NCBI RefSeq assembly: GCF_018446385.1 | Contig: NC_056002.1 | Coordinates: forward strand, 4,265,474-4,329,473 | Length of the DNA stretch: 64,000 nucleotides | From: Zingiber officinale | Lineage: Eukaryota; Streptophyta; Magnoliopsida; Zingiberales; Zingiberaceae | Reading direction: 5' to 3' | Shown: piece after piece, positions 1-10,670 of the stretch | How positions within the stretch are numbered: position 1 is the first letter of the stretch | Layout of the letters: the number at the start of each line of letters is the position of its first letter | The notes under the pieces: model-generated | The model's database searches: none | Seen by the model: only the letters and a program-made list of their open reading frames with translations | Told to the model about the DNA's origin: nothing | Program-made: the position numbers and the translations under genes

Positions 1-2735
1 CATCCATCCATTTTGCATGGGGAGATCTTTTTTACCGGCCACGAATTGTTCCTAAGAAATACTCGTACAGATACCAATTACATCATCAATCGTAGGTAAA
101 AATAAAATCATTAATTTATTATTATTATTATTTTTAATAATATGAGTATCTAGCTCTTCGAACTGACTAATCCTAGAGATGATTAATCTGATCACATAGA
201 AATTTTTCATTGGCTACTAGGAAAAACACTCGCCAAGGCTTGTCCAAGTAGTCAAGTGTTCTTAGAATACATTTGGTTTAAGGTAATACGTGATAACCTT
301 GATTACCCATCTTAAGTAATATTATTTAACTTCATTTGATTTAGGTAATGATCAATTCCCAAGTTATCATGTTTGTTTGTCGTGTCACGAATTGTCAACA
401 AAAAGGTCATGTATCCCGGAATTTGATTACCTCCGAATTCTAAAGTTTTTTCGATTCTGGGATTAATGATAATCCAATCGTAGGTTGTCGTCGAGCGTGA
501 GCAACTAGAGGCAGGGGCGTATCCAGCAGCAGGAGGGGGGGCATTGGCGATCGCCCTCCCTTACCGGCTGTGGAACCTCTAGTATTATGAGATTCCACCG
601 ATGGAGATAGAGGATACTGTTTCTTGTTCTATATAATAATCGTCCTTCCATGCTTGAATTTCTAGATCCGCCACTAACTAGAGGTGTCAGTCGTCGAACG
701 CGACTGAAGCGACAAAGGGAGAAGGATGGGGCATCAGTGTCTCATGTGGACGAAGGTGTCGTTGCCAGAGGTGCTCTCGCTCATCGGCTGCTCTGGCGAC
801 AACGTTGCAGGCACTTGTGAGAACTCCAGTACAAACATCGGTGTCTCGCGTGGACAGAGGTGACGTCGGTGGACGTGCACTCGGTCATCGGCTGCTCCAA
901 TGACAATACTGCAAGTGCTCACATGAACTCTGGTACAGGTGTCAGTGCTTGTGTGGCTCAAAAAGGAGAAGGATGGGGTGCTGATGTCCCACATGAATGA
1001 AGGCAACATTGGCCGACATGCTCTCAGTCGTCGACTGCATCAGCAACATCATTGCAAGGGGATGAGATCTTCTGATCTCCTTATCCTGGTCCGCTCTTGG
1101 ACCAGGACAAAGAGATTGGTGGAAAGTAATGACCCTTATCTGTTAATAGATGGAGAATCATTGCCCTCCATAAATACAAAGATTGGAACAGATCTAACCT
1201 TTGTGGATCGGATGATCTCATCCAGGTTGCAAGTGCTCGCCAAAAACATTTTTTTGTTGACAACTTCCATATTGATTTTTTAAAAAGGAAATATGATTTT
1301 ATAGGAAATAGAGAATATCTAAAAAATTATTTTCTAATTAAAGAAAAAACCCTTGCTTTTTGAGAAAATAAAAAAGAAAATGAAACCAAAAGTTCCTTTT
1401 GGCTTTAATTTTTTTTTAAAATTTGAGTTAAAGTTCAATAACTCCAATTTATCTAAGATAGTTAAACTGACTTTTTAAACTGATTTATCCAATTAAAATA
1501 TTTTAAAAATCTAAAAGTTTTTCAAAAATATAATAAATTTTATAAATTTATTTTCTTAATAATTATGAATTATTATATTATTATTTTTTAAAATAAAATA
1601 TTAAACTAAATTATACCTCAACATTTAATAAGTTATGTTTTAATCACCTTAACATGATTATATGATTTTCTAGTAATCACATATCAAAATTATACAAATA
1701 ATTTTAAATTAAACATAGTTTAATTATCATCTTATCGGAAGAAAATCTATATAGTACATTACAACTCTTAAATATCAAATTAACTGTTTAAAAAGCTAAC
1801 CACCGCACCATCATCTGGGCGAAACAAAGTCATTAATATGACAGTTATTAAATTATTAATCTTAAAGTTTCAAATTAATTATATTAAAGGGTTGGCATGA
1901 TCCCTCAACCATAGACCTTTATTTGGTTCTCCTACTTTTCATAACTTTTATAGCACTTCCTTATTTTAATAATATGTTAAAGTACATAATAATTTATATT
2001 TTATTTCTACAGGTGGTTTAATGAGTATCCAGAAATTTTCTGATCGTGCGTTAAATATTTAATTGGAGTACTTTGTCCAATATCATCGTCCCCAATCAGA
2101 CATCCATAGATAAATTACTATGGCGACATTTTACTTTAGCATCATACCTTTTTATCTTTAAAAAAAAATTAAGTTTCTAAGAAAAAAAATTAAATTTTAA
2201 GATTTTATTTTAAAATTTTAACTCTAATTCAACCACATATCAGATTTAGAAATGAATATATTCTGGTATTCTCAAACCTCTCAATCTAATGCCATTTAAA
2301 TCTTTAAGCACCATAATTGGATAAAAGGAGAATAAAATAATAATTGTCTTAGGCTTAAGTTAATCTCTGACAAAACTATGTCTATCTGCGACATATAAAA
2401 GTCAATATTATATAAGCTCTATTTGTATAATTTTATTGTATTATAATATTGTCTTTTTCATTGACAAATATCCCATGTAGCATGTGCCGTCTGCCATGAC
2501 TTTTTACCCATTTGGTTGTCATGACTTTTTTTTTTTTGCCATATAGCCCATTTTGTTGTCATCTTGATTGGATTTATCGTAAGATAAATTATTCTTATAA
2601 TATCACACTAAAATATGACAACATGGAGACTCTATCGTTGCACTATAACCCCATAGATTTATAATATCATACTAGATTTTAGATGTAGTGAATAGAGAAA
2701 AATATAATTTGAAAGAAAAGATTAGAGTTAAATAA
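1..2735. other. AT-rich intergenic DNA
   Basis: No convincing gene is visible. Most of the stretch is A+T rich with poly-A and poly-T runs. Short ORFs at 734-1283 lie over a diverged tandem repeat and have no recognisable domain or protein-like composition. The 3' end and LTR of the copia relic that begins near 2740 may extend into this stretch, but I could not define them. Confidence 0.6.
719..1060. repeat. diverged ~113-bp tandem repeat, three units
   Basis: Three successive units (about 719-840, 841-947 and 948-1060) each carry the same order of words: a GTGTCTC or GTCCCAC block with GTGGACG-like sequence, a CGGTCATCGGCTGCTC-like block, and then a tract containing GACAAC and TGCAAG or TGCAGG. 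Identity between units is moderate, so the array is old. The short ORFs over it are by-products of the repeat. Confidence 0.55.
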
Positions 2736-2739
2736 TTTT

Positions 2740-3401
2740 GGATATTACATTGTTGATAGCTTTGTAGTCAGCTTCAGTACTAGAACGAGAGATTGTAGGT
2801 TACTTTTTGAGAGTCAAGAAATAAGATTTCGTCCAAGAAATATTGCATATCCACTAGTCAAAGAAGACCAATCTTTTCTACCTTCAGGAGATCCGACTCA
2901 ATCTGTATTACTATAGACATTCAACTCTAATGAGAACTGACGATATAAAAGAAGATCATGTAAAATCATGCCTTTAAGATAACGAAGAATTCTCTTAAGA
3001 CCTTCCCAATGGTACTCGGTCGGGAAATGCATAAATTGGCAGACACGATTAACTGCGAAAGCAATGTCAAGTCGTGTAATTATGATATATTGTAGGACAC
3101 CAATAATACTTCGATAGATCTGGAGGTCAACTATTAAAGGAGAGGAAAAAGGAGCATTAAAACCTCCTTCAATGAGTGGTGTGGAGATAGGACGCGCACC
3201 ATTCATTTTAGCTCGTTAAAGAAGTCAAGTGATATATTTGCTTTGAGAGAGAAGACAACCGTCAATATATGGAAGAAACTCAATGACAAGGAAAAAAATG
3301 AGCCTTCTCGAGTTCCCGAATTGGAAACTCTTGATTAAGAAGATGGAGGAACGAAGTGATGTCATCTTGATCATTACTAGTTATTAAAATATCATCCACG
3401 T
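2740..3401 (-). pseudogene. Ty1/copia pol remnant, RT C-terminal half and RNase H
   Basis: Read on the minus strand, this piece starts at the RT catalytic DD and runs through a copia RT C-terminal segment (YRSIIG, QYI, DIAFAVNRVCQFMH, LKRILRYLKG at about 2950-3150). It ends in an RNase H segment with SSTEADYKA at about 2757-2790. Stops and frameshifts break it. The upstream half of the same gene lies at 19424-20030 on the same strand, displaced by gypsy-1, and the two halves abut at the duplicated CACGT (3397-3401). Copia RT copies element RNA into DNA, but this copy cannot act. Confidence 0.85.
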
Positions 3402-4208
3402 TGATCCGGTAGTAAGAGCGAGCCCCCCCTGCAAAGTCAACGCCCAGTGGAAGTCACCGGAGCAGCCGCCCATCCTGAGAGAGTGGTCCGACCGGACGGA
3501 CGGCCGTAGACGGCCGGTCCGACCGGACTGCCGGCCGGCTCGCACTTATGGTTGGAAGGCACCCTGTCAAATCGGGGTTCCGACGCTCAGTTGAAAAGGT
3601 CATGGACCGAGCTGACCTTTTGACCGACCAAAGTCATAAAGCACCCCTGCTTATTAGTCTCCACAAAGCACAAGTAAACCACTTCGGATGTCCGGCCGGA
3701 TGTTGAGGGAGCTGTCCGCCCGGACGACAAGTTTGGAGCAAGGGAAAAGGACAGGGGACTTCTTTCTCTAACAACCGGTAGGTTTCACGTGTGTGCCATG
3801 CTCCAAATCTTGTGACAGGGGATTCTGCTGTCCCATCAAGGGCATGCTTTGGGTCAGGTAAGCTTTCTGACAGTCGCATACCTAGGAAAGGACAGAGGAC
3901 ACGTATGCACCTCGGTATATGTGCCCAAACCCTTCACAGTTCTATATAAAGAGCCTCAGACTTCGCCGGTGGGGAAGATTTTTTTTCAGGTATTCTAAGA
4001 CTTTGGGAGCCACCTTGTTCATCGTAGTTTACCTGACTTGAGCGTCGGAGGGTCGCCGCCGGGAACCCCCTTCCCGGCTCGACTTCTGTGCAGGTTAGCC
4101 GGAGCATCGCGCCACCAGTTGGAGATTTACATTAGCGGAGATCTACATCAGCGAGTCATAGAGCGCCACGTGTCCAGCGTCTGTTGATTTCTGGTTCAGA
4201 CAGGATCA
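3402..4208 (+). repeat. gypsy-1 5' LTR
   Basis: It matches 18599-19418 almost base for base. It lacks 14 bp (after GGGCATGCTTT near 3850) that the 3' LTR has, and it has one extra T in a T-run near 3980. It starts TGATCC and ends GGATCA, an inverted hexamer. Near its end is the block GACTTGAGCGTCGGAGGG, a version of which recurs in every gypsy LTR of the window and probably lies in the transcribed R-U5 part. Confidence 0.93.
3943..3950 (+). promoter_or_regulatory. TATA box of gypsy-1 5' LTR
   Basis: TATATAAA followed by GAGCC lies in the last third of the LTR, as expected for a U3 promoter. The same word occurs at 19154-19161 in the 3' LTR and at matching places in the gypsy-2 and gypsy-3 LTRs. 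Confidence 0.7.
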
Positions 4209-4211
4209 ATT

Positions 4212-4230
4212 TGGCGCCGTCTGTGGGAAC
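4212..4230 (+). promoter_or_regulatory. gypsy-1 primer-binding site
   Basis: TGGCGCCGTCTGTGGGAAC begins three bases after the 5' LTR. Its TGGCGCC start is typical of plant gypsy elements primed by a tRNA ending in GGCGCCA (tRNA-Asp is a candidate, by inference). A near-identical site follows the gypsy-4 LTR at 51104, and a decayed one follows the gypsy-3 5' LTR at 31058. Confidence 0.75.
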
Positions 4231-4253
4231 GCACCTGCATCTGAGCAGAGGTA

Positions 4254-4885
4254 ATGGACGAGGCTGGAAGAATACATACCGTGGCACTCTCACAAGAAGA
4301 GTTGGACGCTCTGGTCGAGATAAGGGCCACCAAACTTGTGGAGCAAAAACAGAAAGCAGCAGCCGAACGACCGGAGCAACAAGCAACGTCTGCGTCTGGT
4401 GGCCGAGCGGAAGCACCTCCAACCACTGTCGCATTCCATCGAGCCTTATTTCGTACCCCTGAAGCCGTACCAGCTCGAAGGGATAGAGGATCTTCTTCAG
4501 ACGAGATGCCTAGGCGAGAGGACAGAAAGGGGAAAGCTCCCCGAGCGGACTCATCTCCCGAGCGGATCAATTGCCAATTTTCGGAGGCTATTCTGCGAGA
4601 CCCTCTGCCCAAGCACTACGTGCCTCCGACGATCGGCGAGTACAATGGAACAACTGACCCGGATGATCATCTGGGTAAGTTTGATAACACAGCCACGCTC
4701 CATCAATACACCGATGGAGTAAAGTGCCGAGTCTTTCTTACCACTCTCTCGGGATCGGCTCAACGGTGGTTTCGGAGGCTGCCGGACGGATCCATCACAA
4801 GTTTCAAGGACTTCCGAACGACCTTCCTCCACCACTTCGCTAGCAGTCGGCGTTATCAGAAGACAAGTGTCAGCCTGTTCGCCAT
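4254..4885 (+). pseudogene. gypsy-1 gag, 5' part, cut by nested insertion
   Basis: Gag forms the capsid-like particle that packages element RNA. The reading frame starts at ATG 4254 (MDEAGRIHTV) and contains a retrotransposon-gag core with DPDDHLGKF, KCRVFL, LSGSAQRWF and FLHHFASSR. At 4886 the frame runs into the LTR of the nested element and stops by 4988. Gag resumes at 9551 after the second GCCAT copy. Homologous gag starts are seen at 31101 (gypsy-3) and 51149 (gypsy-4), which support this ATG. Confidence 0.88.
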
Positions 4886-5983
4886 TGATCCTGTCTGGAA
4901 GCTGAGAAAACGAACCTGCCGAGGTGTGACATGGCTGGAATGTAGACTGCATCCTCATGACCCGGTGGTGAGCTGTCCGCTGCGTTGACCAGATCGTCGG
5001 AAGTCCTCCTACGGTCAACTGTACCTGTATCCAGCGACCGGGTTCCCCCGGTCTCTGGTACCTCGGTGCTCGAGGCGAATCCCACAAATGCATAAATATC
5101 CGGATAATAATAGAATATTGAAATAAATGCAAAGAAGGTACGAGAACGTACCCTGGCCCAGGGGGGCGCCCTCGGATGGATGGATGAGCTGATAGTGATG
5201 CTGATCAAGTCATAGCGCGATGGCCTGTGATCTAATGTAGCAGGAGTCCAAAGAGACGGCTCGTAGGCCGGATAATACCTGCAACTCCTAAGCATAATAA
5301 CTCATCAGCTTAATAATGACGTGAATAGTGAAACCCATTGGCTCGATGGCTGGAAACCAATCCCAGCTCAAAGGCCGGCATAGGTAAACAGCATAAGTAG
5401 TGCTCGCTGCCGGAGGAGGCGACAGTGATGACAGCAGTCGCTGGAGGCAGCACTGAGTGCGGTAAGGGGCGGCGGCGGTCACTATAGGCGGCTATGCTAA
5501 TCTCTGAGCCCAGCGCTAGTGAGGACTCGACGGCGATGCGAAGCGCGATAGAGGCGTCACAGGCGCTGTGGAGTGCATTAGAGGACTAGCCGACGCTGTG
5601 GCTGTGGCCGCGGAAGAAGGCGGTGGAGGCTGCTGACGGCGGCTGGCCGCAGGGGAGCAGACAGCAGCGAGGGGAGGAGGATAGATGCCAGTAGGCGTCG
5701 GAGTTGTAACCGGCGATAGAAGGTGGCTGCAAAGAAACATGAAGCAAGCCATGCCCCTATGTTCCTCCTAGCGCCGGCGCATGGCGCCGGTGATGAGCTG
5801 AGCACGGGAGTGAGAGAGGTGGTCCTCCTCCCTGTCCCTGGCGGCGAACCAAACCCAAAAAAGCCTCCTCTCCTAAAGCCGAACCCTGCTTCCCTTTAAA
5901 GTCAAACCTAATTGGACTTAAAAAGACCAAACTGTCCTTCCTTCACCAACTAATTACTCCCATGCCCATACACAACCGGATCA
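4886..5983 (-). repeat. LTR of nested element (3' LTR in its own orientation)
   Basis: It starts TGATCCTGTCTGG and ends CACAACCGGATCA on the plus strand. It is identical to 8448-9545 except for three substitutions. Several open frames inside it (near 4870-5295, 5288-5482 and 5516-5805) recur in the other LTR only because the LTRs are copies. They show no known domain. Confidence 0.93.
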
Positions 5984-6000
5984 CAAGCCTCCCCTTCAAG
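5984..6000 (-). promoter_or_regulatory. polypurine tract of nested element
   Basis: Read on the minus strand this is CTTGAAGGGGAGGCTTG, directly next to the LTR. It is preceded by a segment (GACTAGACTTGAAGG and the bases before it) shared with the gypsy-1 polypurine region at 18540-18598. This fixes the orientation of the element. Confidence 0.75.
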
Positions 6001-6676
6001 TCTAGTCGAAGGAGGCGTGAGTCCGACTGACTGGACAGTCTATCGCAAAGAGCTGAACCGCTCTCGATGTCAAAGCCGAATCGTTGAACCGATAATATAA
6101 TGTCACTCGAGCGGTCGCTATGATAATAGTGTCGCATGAGATGATAAACGTGCCGAGCGGATCAAATCTGTAACCGAACCAATGCCTAGTACGCAGCCAC
6201 GAAGATACCGACCGGACGATCGAAGTGATGTCGATCGGGTAGATAGACGTTGAGCGGAAGATGCTGAGCGAACGACAACACGCTGAGTGCTCGACATGTA
6301 AACTGACAGCCGACCGAGCGGCACGTGGGACGCTGAGTAGACCGGCACGAGGCCGGGCGTGCGACCTAGATCACGCGGTGTGGCCGAACGGATGATCGGA
6401 AAGATGTCGATCGAGTAGACGGCGAGCGGACAACGCCTAACGAGCGACAGAAAATGACGATCAGTCGATCATGAAATGCTGGCCTGACGTGCTGAATGAG
6501 CAGCATCGAGAATGGTCAACGAGCGAACATAAAATGTTGGTCCGGCAGTCGAGTAGCGAGGAGCTGGCAATGCTAAACGAGCGATCGGAATGATGCCGAT
6601 CGGATGGATAGATGCCGGACGAATGCTGTCGTGCGAACGATCGTAATGCTGCCGATCGGATGTATAGATGCCGGCG
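6001..6676. repeat. diverged repeats rich in GAGCGG and GATCGG words
   Basis: This is non-coding sequence of the nested element. Related phrases recur at irregular spacing, such as GATGCCGATCGGATGGATAGATGCCGG (here split as GATGCCGATCGG and ATGGATAGATGCCGG) near 6590 and again near 6650, and GACGATCGAAGTGATGTCGATCGG near 6215 (split as GACGATCGAAG and TGATGTCGATCGG). ORFs across it have no domain. It runs straight into the bacterial-like segment at about 6677. Confidence 0.5.
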
Positions 6677-6962
6677 AGGCGATGCGGCGGCGGCGGAGGT
6701 CGGCGGGGACGCCAGCCGGGTCGTGACCGTCAATCTGCGCTATGCGGGCACCGATACGGCACTGGGCGTCACGCTGGCCGATGCCGCGACGATGCGCGCC
6801 GCGTTCGAGCAGGGCGATACCGTGACGGTCGCCAACGGTCTGTCCGGCACCTTCGCCGACCGCAATGCGGGTACCGGGAAGACGGTCAATGTCACCGCCT
6901 TGACGCTGCTGGGCAACGACGCGGCCAACGATACGCAGGCGACCGTGGTGACGCTGACGGTC
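6677..6962 (+). other. bacterial-like coding fragment (YDG-type adhesin repeat) inside a plant retroelement
   Basis: The plus frame open from 6612 to 7010 changes character at about 6680. It becomes a strongly biased, G/C-third-position reading frame with VTVNLRYAGTDTA, QGDTVTVANGLSGTF, DRNAGTGKTVNVTALTL and NDAAND. The order Y-x-GT, GDTVT, GTFADxNxGTGKTV and LTLxGxDAAN is what I know from YDG domains of bacterial filamentous-haemagglutinin-like surface proteins. There is no start, signal peptide or partner gene, so it is a fragment and not a working gene. The adjacent repeats differ in base use and carry no such frame. It could be captured bacterial DNA, or an assembly or correction error. 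The family call is from memory of the motif only. Confidence 0.6.
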
Positions 6963-7010
6963 GAGAGATGCCGGACGATACGCGAAGACGTTGACGCTGA
7001 CGGCCGATAG

Positions 7011-7635
7011 ATGCCGGGCGAGGATCGCTCGACTGTTGTTGTCATAGACTCTCGGATTTCTAACCGCCACTCGACTGTTGATTTCATTGACTCTCAGGTT
7101 TATAGTCTTCGCTCGACTATTGCGGTCGTCGACTCCCGGGTTTATAGCCACCACTTGGTTATTGTTTTTGTTGACTCTTGGGTTTATGGTCGTCGCTTGG
7201 CTTTAGTTGTCGTCGACTCTTGAGTTTATAGCCGTCGCTCGGCTTTTTGATAATTTTGCACAAGAGTTTATAGCCGCCGCTCAATTTTTTGATAATTATG
7301 CACGAGAGTTTATAGTCGCCGTCCGACTTTTAACTTGGTTGGACGCACAAGATTATAGCAGTCGGCGCGGCTCTCGATTTTAACGACGGTGCTCGTCGGC
7401 TGGATATTTATAGCCGGCGCTCGATTTTAACGACGGTGCTCGCGGCGGATATTTATAGCCGGCGCTGCTCTCGATTTTTAACGACGGTGCTCGACGGTGT
7501 TCGGCGCGGCTCTCGATTTTAACGACGGTGCTCGTCGGAACCGGTCGGCACGGCTCTCGATTTTAACGACGGTGCTCGGGCGGATATTTATAGCCTGGCA
7601 CTCTCGATTTTAACGACGGCTCGCCTTCAAGTGAG
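7011..7635 (-). repeat. tandem array related to the gypsy-1 58-bp repeat
   Basis: About ten loosely spaced units contain GGATATTTATAGCC or GAGTTTATAGCC, then GGCTCTCGATTTTAACGACGG and GTGCTCGTCGG. These are the reverse complement of the 58-bp unit at 14340-15540 in gypsy-1. The first units (7011-7360) are more diverged, and the last (7370-7635) are close but carry many small deletions. Confidence 0.75.
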
Positions 7636-7639
7636 ACTA

Positions 7640-8035
7640 TATACCCTACGAACGGCCGCCTTCACATCGAGCCCGCTCGGATACCATATACCCTACCGAA
7701 TGGCTTCGCCTTCACATCGAGCACTCGGATACCATATACCCTACCGAACGGCTCGCCTTCACATCGAGCACGGCTTGATATATATACCCTACCGAACGGC
7801 TCGCCTTCACATCGAGTGCCGGGCTCGATACCATATACCCTACCGAACGGCCGCCTTCACATCGAGCGGGTCGGATACTATATACCAACCGAACGGCTCG
7901 GCCTTCACATCGAGCGCCGCTCGATACCATATACCCTACGAACGGCTCGGCCTTCACATCGAGCTTGGCTCGCATACCATATACCCTACCAACGGCCGCC
8001 TTCACATCGAGCGCTGCTCGTGATATAATCCTCCC
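7640..8035. repeat. ~50-bp tandem array, about eight units
   Basis: Units have the form CCTTCACATCGAGC, then GGCTCG, ATACCATATACCCTACC and GAACGGC. Length varies by a few bases between units, so the frames through the array (7631-8028 on both strands) are broken and repetitive and should not be read as proteins. Confidence 0.8.
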
Positions 8036-8129
8036 GAGGTAGTCTCGCTATAATGTACCGCCGAGCGGCCTGCATTCGCCCAGGCAATAACCTCCCTATC
8101 ATCTTGAACAACAGCAGGTTTTGGTTTCC

Positions 8130-8345
8130 ATCCCGCCATAATAGATGCACTACCGAACGGCCGGGTTCGTGTTTGAGCCCGTGGCTCGGATAGAAACCTC
8201 CCGGCCGAACGGCTCGGGGCTTCGCCGAGCCCGTGGCTCGATATAAACCTCCTACCGACCCGACGGGTTTCGCCTCGAGCCCGTGGCTCTGATATAACCT
8301 CCCTACCGAACGGCCGGGCCTTCGGACTAATAGATCATATAACCG
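8130..8345. repeat. ~52-bp tandem array, about four units
   Basis: Units contain CTACCGAACGG, GAGCCCGTGGCTCG and ATATAAACCTCC. GAGCCCGTGGCTC is an imperfect inverted repeat. The array lies just inside the primer-site end of the nested element. Confidence 0.65.
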
Positions 8346-8427
8346 ACAGGATAAATACCGGAAAAACTGACCGTGATCATGAGGATGGCGTAACTATCCG
8401 GCCATCCATCTTCACGCCTGCATCAGC

Positions 8428-8447
8428 GCGTTCCTGACGCGCCAATT
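8428..8447 (-). promoter_or_regulatory. primer-binding site of nested element
   Basis: The minus strand reads AATTGGCGCGTCAGGAACGC immediately inside the LTR at 8448. It keeps the TTGGCGC core of the gypsy-1 site but differs after it, which may mean a different tRNA primer or decay. Confidence 0.55.
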
Positions 8448-9545
8448 TGATCCTGTCTGGAAGCTGAGAAAACGAACCTGCCGAGGTGTGACATGGCTGG
8501 AATGTGGACTGCATCCTCATGACCCGGTGGTGAGCTGTCCGCTGCGTTGACCAGATCGTCGGAAGTCCTCCTACGGTCAACTGTACCTGTATCCAGCGAC
8601 CGGGTTCCCCCGGTCTCTGGTACCTCGGTGCTCGAGGCGAATCCCACAAATGCATAAATATCCGGATAATAATAGAATATTGAAATAAATGCAAAGAAGG
8701 TACGAGAACGTACCCTGGCCCAGGGGGGCGCCCTCGGATGGATGGATGAGCTGATAGTGATGCTGATCAAGTCATAGCGCGATGGCCTGTGATCTAATGT
8801 AGCAGGAGTCCAAAGAGACGGCTCGTAGGCCGGATAATACCTGCAACTCCTAAGCATAATAACTCATCAGCTTAATAATGACGTGAATAGTGAAACCCAT
8901 TGGCTCGATGGCTGGAAACCAATCCCAGCTCAAAGGCCGACATAGGTAAACAGCATAAGTAGTGCTCGCTGCCGGAGGAGGCGACAGTGATGACAGCAGT
9001 CGCTGGAGGCAGCACTGAGTGCGGTAAGGGGCGGCGGCGGTCACTATAGGCGGCTATGCTAATCTCTGAGCCCAGCGCTAGTGAGGACTCGACGGCGATG
9101 CGAAGCGCGATAGAGGCGTCACAGGCGCTGTGGAGTGCATTAGAGGACTAGCCGACGCTGTGGCTGTGGCCGCGGAAGAAGGCGGTGGAGGCTGCTGACG
9201 GCGGCTGGCCGCAGGGGAGCAGACAGCAGCGAGGGGAGGAGGATAGATGCCAGTAGGCGTCGGAGTTGTAACCGGCGATAGAAGGTGGCTGCAAAGAAAC
9301 ATGAAGCAAGCCATGCCCCTATGTTCCTCCTAGCGCCGGCGCCTGGCGCCGGTGATGAGCTGAGCACGGGAGTGAGAGAGGTGGTCCTCCTCCCTGTCCC
9401 TGGCGGCGAACCAAACCCAAAAAAGCCTCCTCTCCTAAAGCCGAACCCTGCTTCCCTTTAAAGTCAAACCTAATTGGACTTAAAAAGACCAAACTGTCCT
9501 TCCTTCACCAACTAATTACTCCCATGCCCATACACAACCGGATCA
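8448..9545 (-). repeat. LTR of nested element (5' LTR in its own orientation)
   Basis: This 1098-bp partner of 4886-5983 matches it except at three positions. It is followed by GCCAT, the second copy of the target duplication, after which the gag frame of gypsy-1 resumes. Confidence 0.93.
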
Positions 9546-9550
9546 GCCAT

Positions 9551-10670
9551 CAAGCAAGAGCCAAGAGAATCGCTTCGTGCTTACATCCAGCGATTCAACC
9601 AAGTGGCGATGGATATTCCAACGGCCACATCAGAGACCATGATGAATGCCTTCACACAAGGCCTAGTGGATGGAGATTTCTTCCGATCGCTCATCCGAAA
9701 GCCGCCCCGGGATTATGATCACATGCTACATCGGGCCAACGAGTACATTAACGTGGAAGAAGCGCAAGCCGCCCGGAAAAAGGAAACTCCAACCGAGCGG
9801 GCACCTATTCAGGCCGAACGAAAACAGCACGCCGCTCATCAACCGCCGAGAGGACCAAGGGCTGAAGCAATCCGCTCACCTCGTGTAAGGTCCCAAGTAC
9901 AAGAAGTAGCTGCCGCTCGAAGCAAGCCCAAGAAGAAATGGACCCCTATGTTCTACTCCTTCCACCGGACGGATACGCACAACACAAGGGATTGTCGAAG
10001 TCTTCCCTTCGTGGCTAATCCCGTTCCCAGGAAGGCCGAACGACGGTCTCCTTCCATCGACAGGAGGCAAAGGACCCATGAAGCCGACCGGACCCGCACC
10101 GAGAGGCGACATCAACAGACGCTCGATCGGCATCGATCTCCAAGGCAGGAGAATCGCCGAGCGTCAAGAGAACGATCCCGGCCGTCCGCTCGGGAAGAGG
10201 AAAATAGAAGCAATACTTCCCGAGGCGAGATCAACGTTATTGCTGGTGGGCCGACCGGAGGAGACTCCAACCGAGCCAGAAAGGCGGGCATCCGGCAGCT
10301 CCAGATCCACGCAGTCGATTGCAGCCAAGAGCGGGCAAGTGGACCGGAAATCACTTTCGGGCCCGGAGACTTAGAAGGAGTAGAAGTGCCCCACGACGAC
10401 GCTCTGCTCATTAAAGCGGTAATAGCAAATTACACTATTCATCGCATATTTGTTGACACAGGGAGCTCGGTCAACATTATATTCAAGAAGGCGTTCGATC
10501 AGCTGCAAATTGATCGAGCCGAGCTGCTACCCATGACAACGCCACTCTACGGGTTCACGGGTAACGAAGTACAGCCGGTTGGACAGATCCGGTTGGCTAC
10601 CTCACTGGGAGAAGAGCCGCTCAGGAGGACCAGGACAATAAACTTCGTCTCCCTCGTCCTACAACGTCAT
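9551..10670 (+). pseudogene. gypsy-1 gag 3' part and start of aspartic protease
   Basis: The frame resumes the gag core (LRAYIQRFNQVAMD, MMNAFTQGLVDGDFFRSLI, AQAARKK). A basic, disordered stretch follows, then a remnant of the family's zinc-finger-like motif (FHRTDTHNTRDC at about 9958-9995). The first cysteine found in the gypsy-4 version (CTYHRPHTHATSDC) is missing. The aspartic protease has its catalytic triplet in IFVDTGSSVNIIF near 10450 and YGFTGNEVQPVGQI near 10550. A frameshift near 10660 ends the frame, and protease sequence continues in another frame. The protease would cut the gag-pol polyprotein. Confidence 0.85.

Larger units (their letters stand above)
4886..9545 (-). mobile_element. 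nested young non-autonomous LTR retrotransposon (LARD-like)
   Basis: Two 1098-bp LTRs (4886-5983 and 8448-9545) flank 2.46 kb of non-coding, repeat-rich DNA. GCCAT is duplicated at 4881-4885 and 9546-9550. A polypurine tract next to 5983 and a GGCGC primer site next to 8448 place it on the minus strand. The LTRs differ at only three positions by eye (near 4943, 5378 and 5780), so insertion was very recent. It encodes no gag or pol. Its LTR tips, polypurine region and 58-bp repeats match gypsy-1, so it is probably mobilised by proteins of that family (inference). Confidence 0.93.

Noticed and set aside
939..1283. 114-residue ORF
   Set aside because: It lies over a diverged tandem repeat and has no recognisable motif.
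5288..5805. Small ORFs repeated exactly at 8850-9367
   Set aside because: They recur only because both lie in LTRs of one young element, and no domain is present.
6612..7010. A complete new plant gene at the bacterial-like segment
   Set aside because: The frame's first and last parts are retroelement repeats. There is no promoter, signal peptide or domain boundary, so only the middle is protein-like and it is a fragment.
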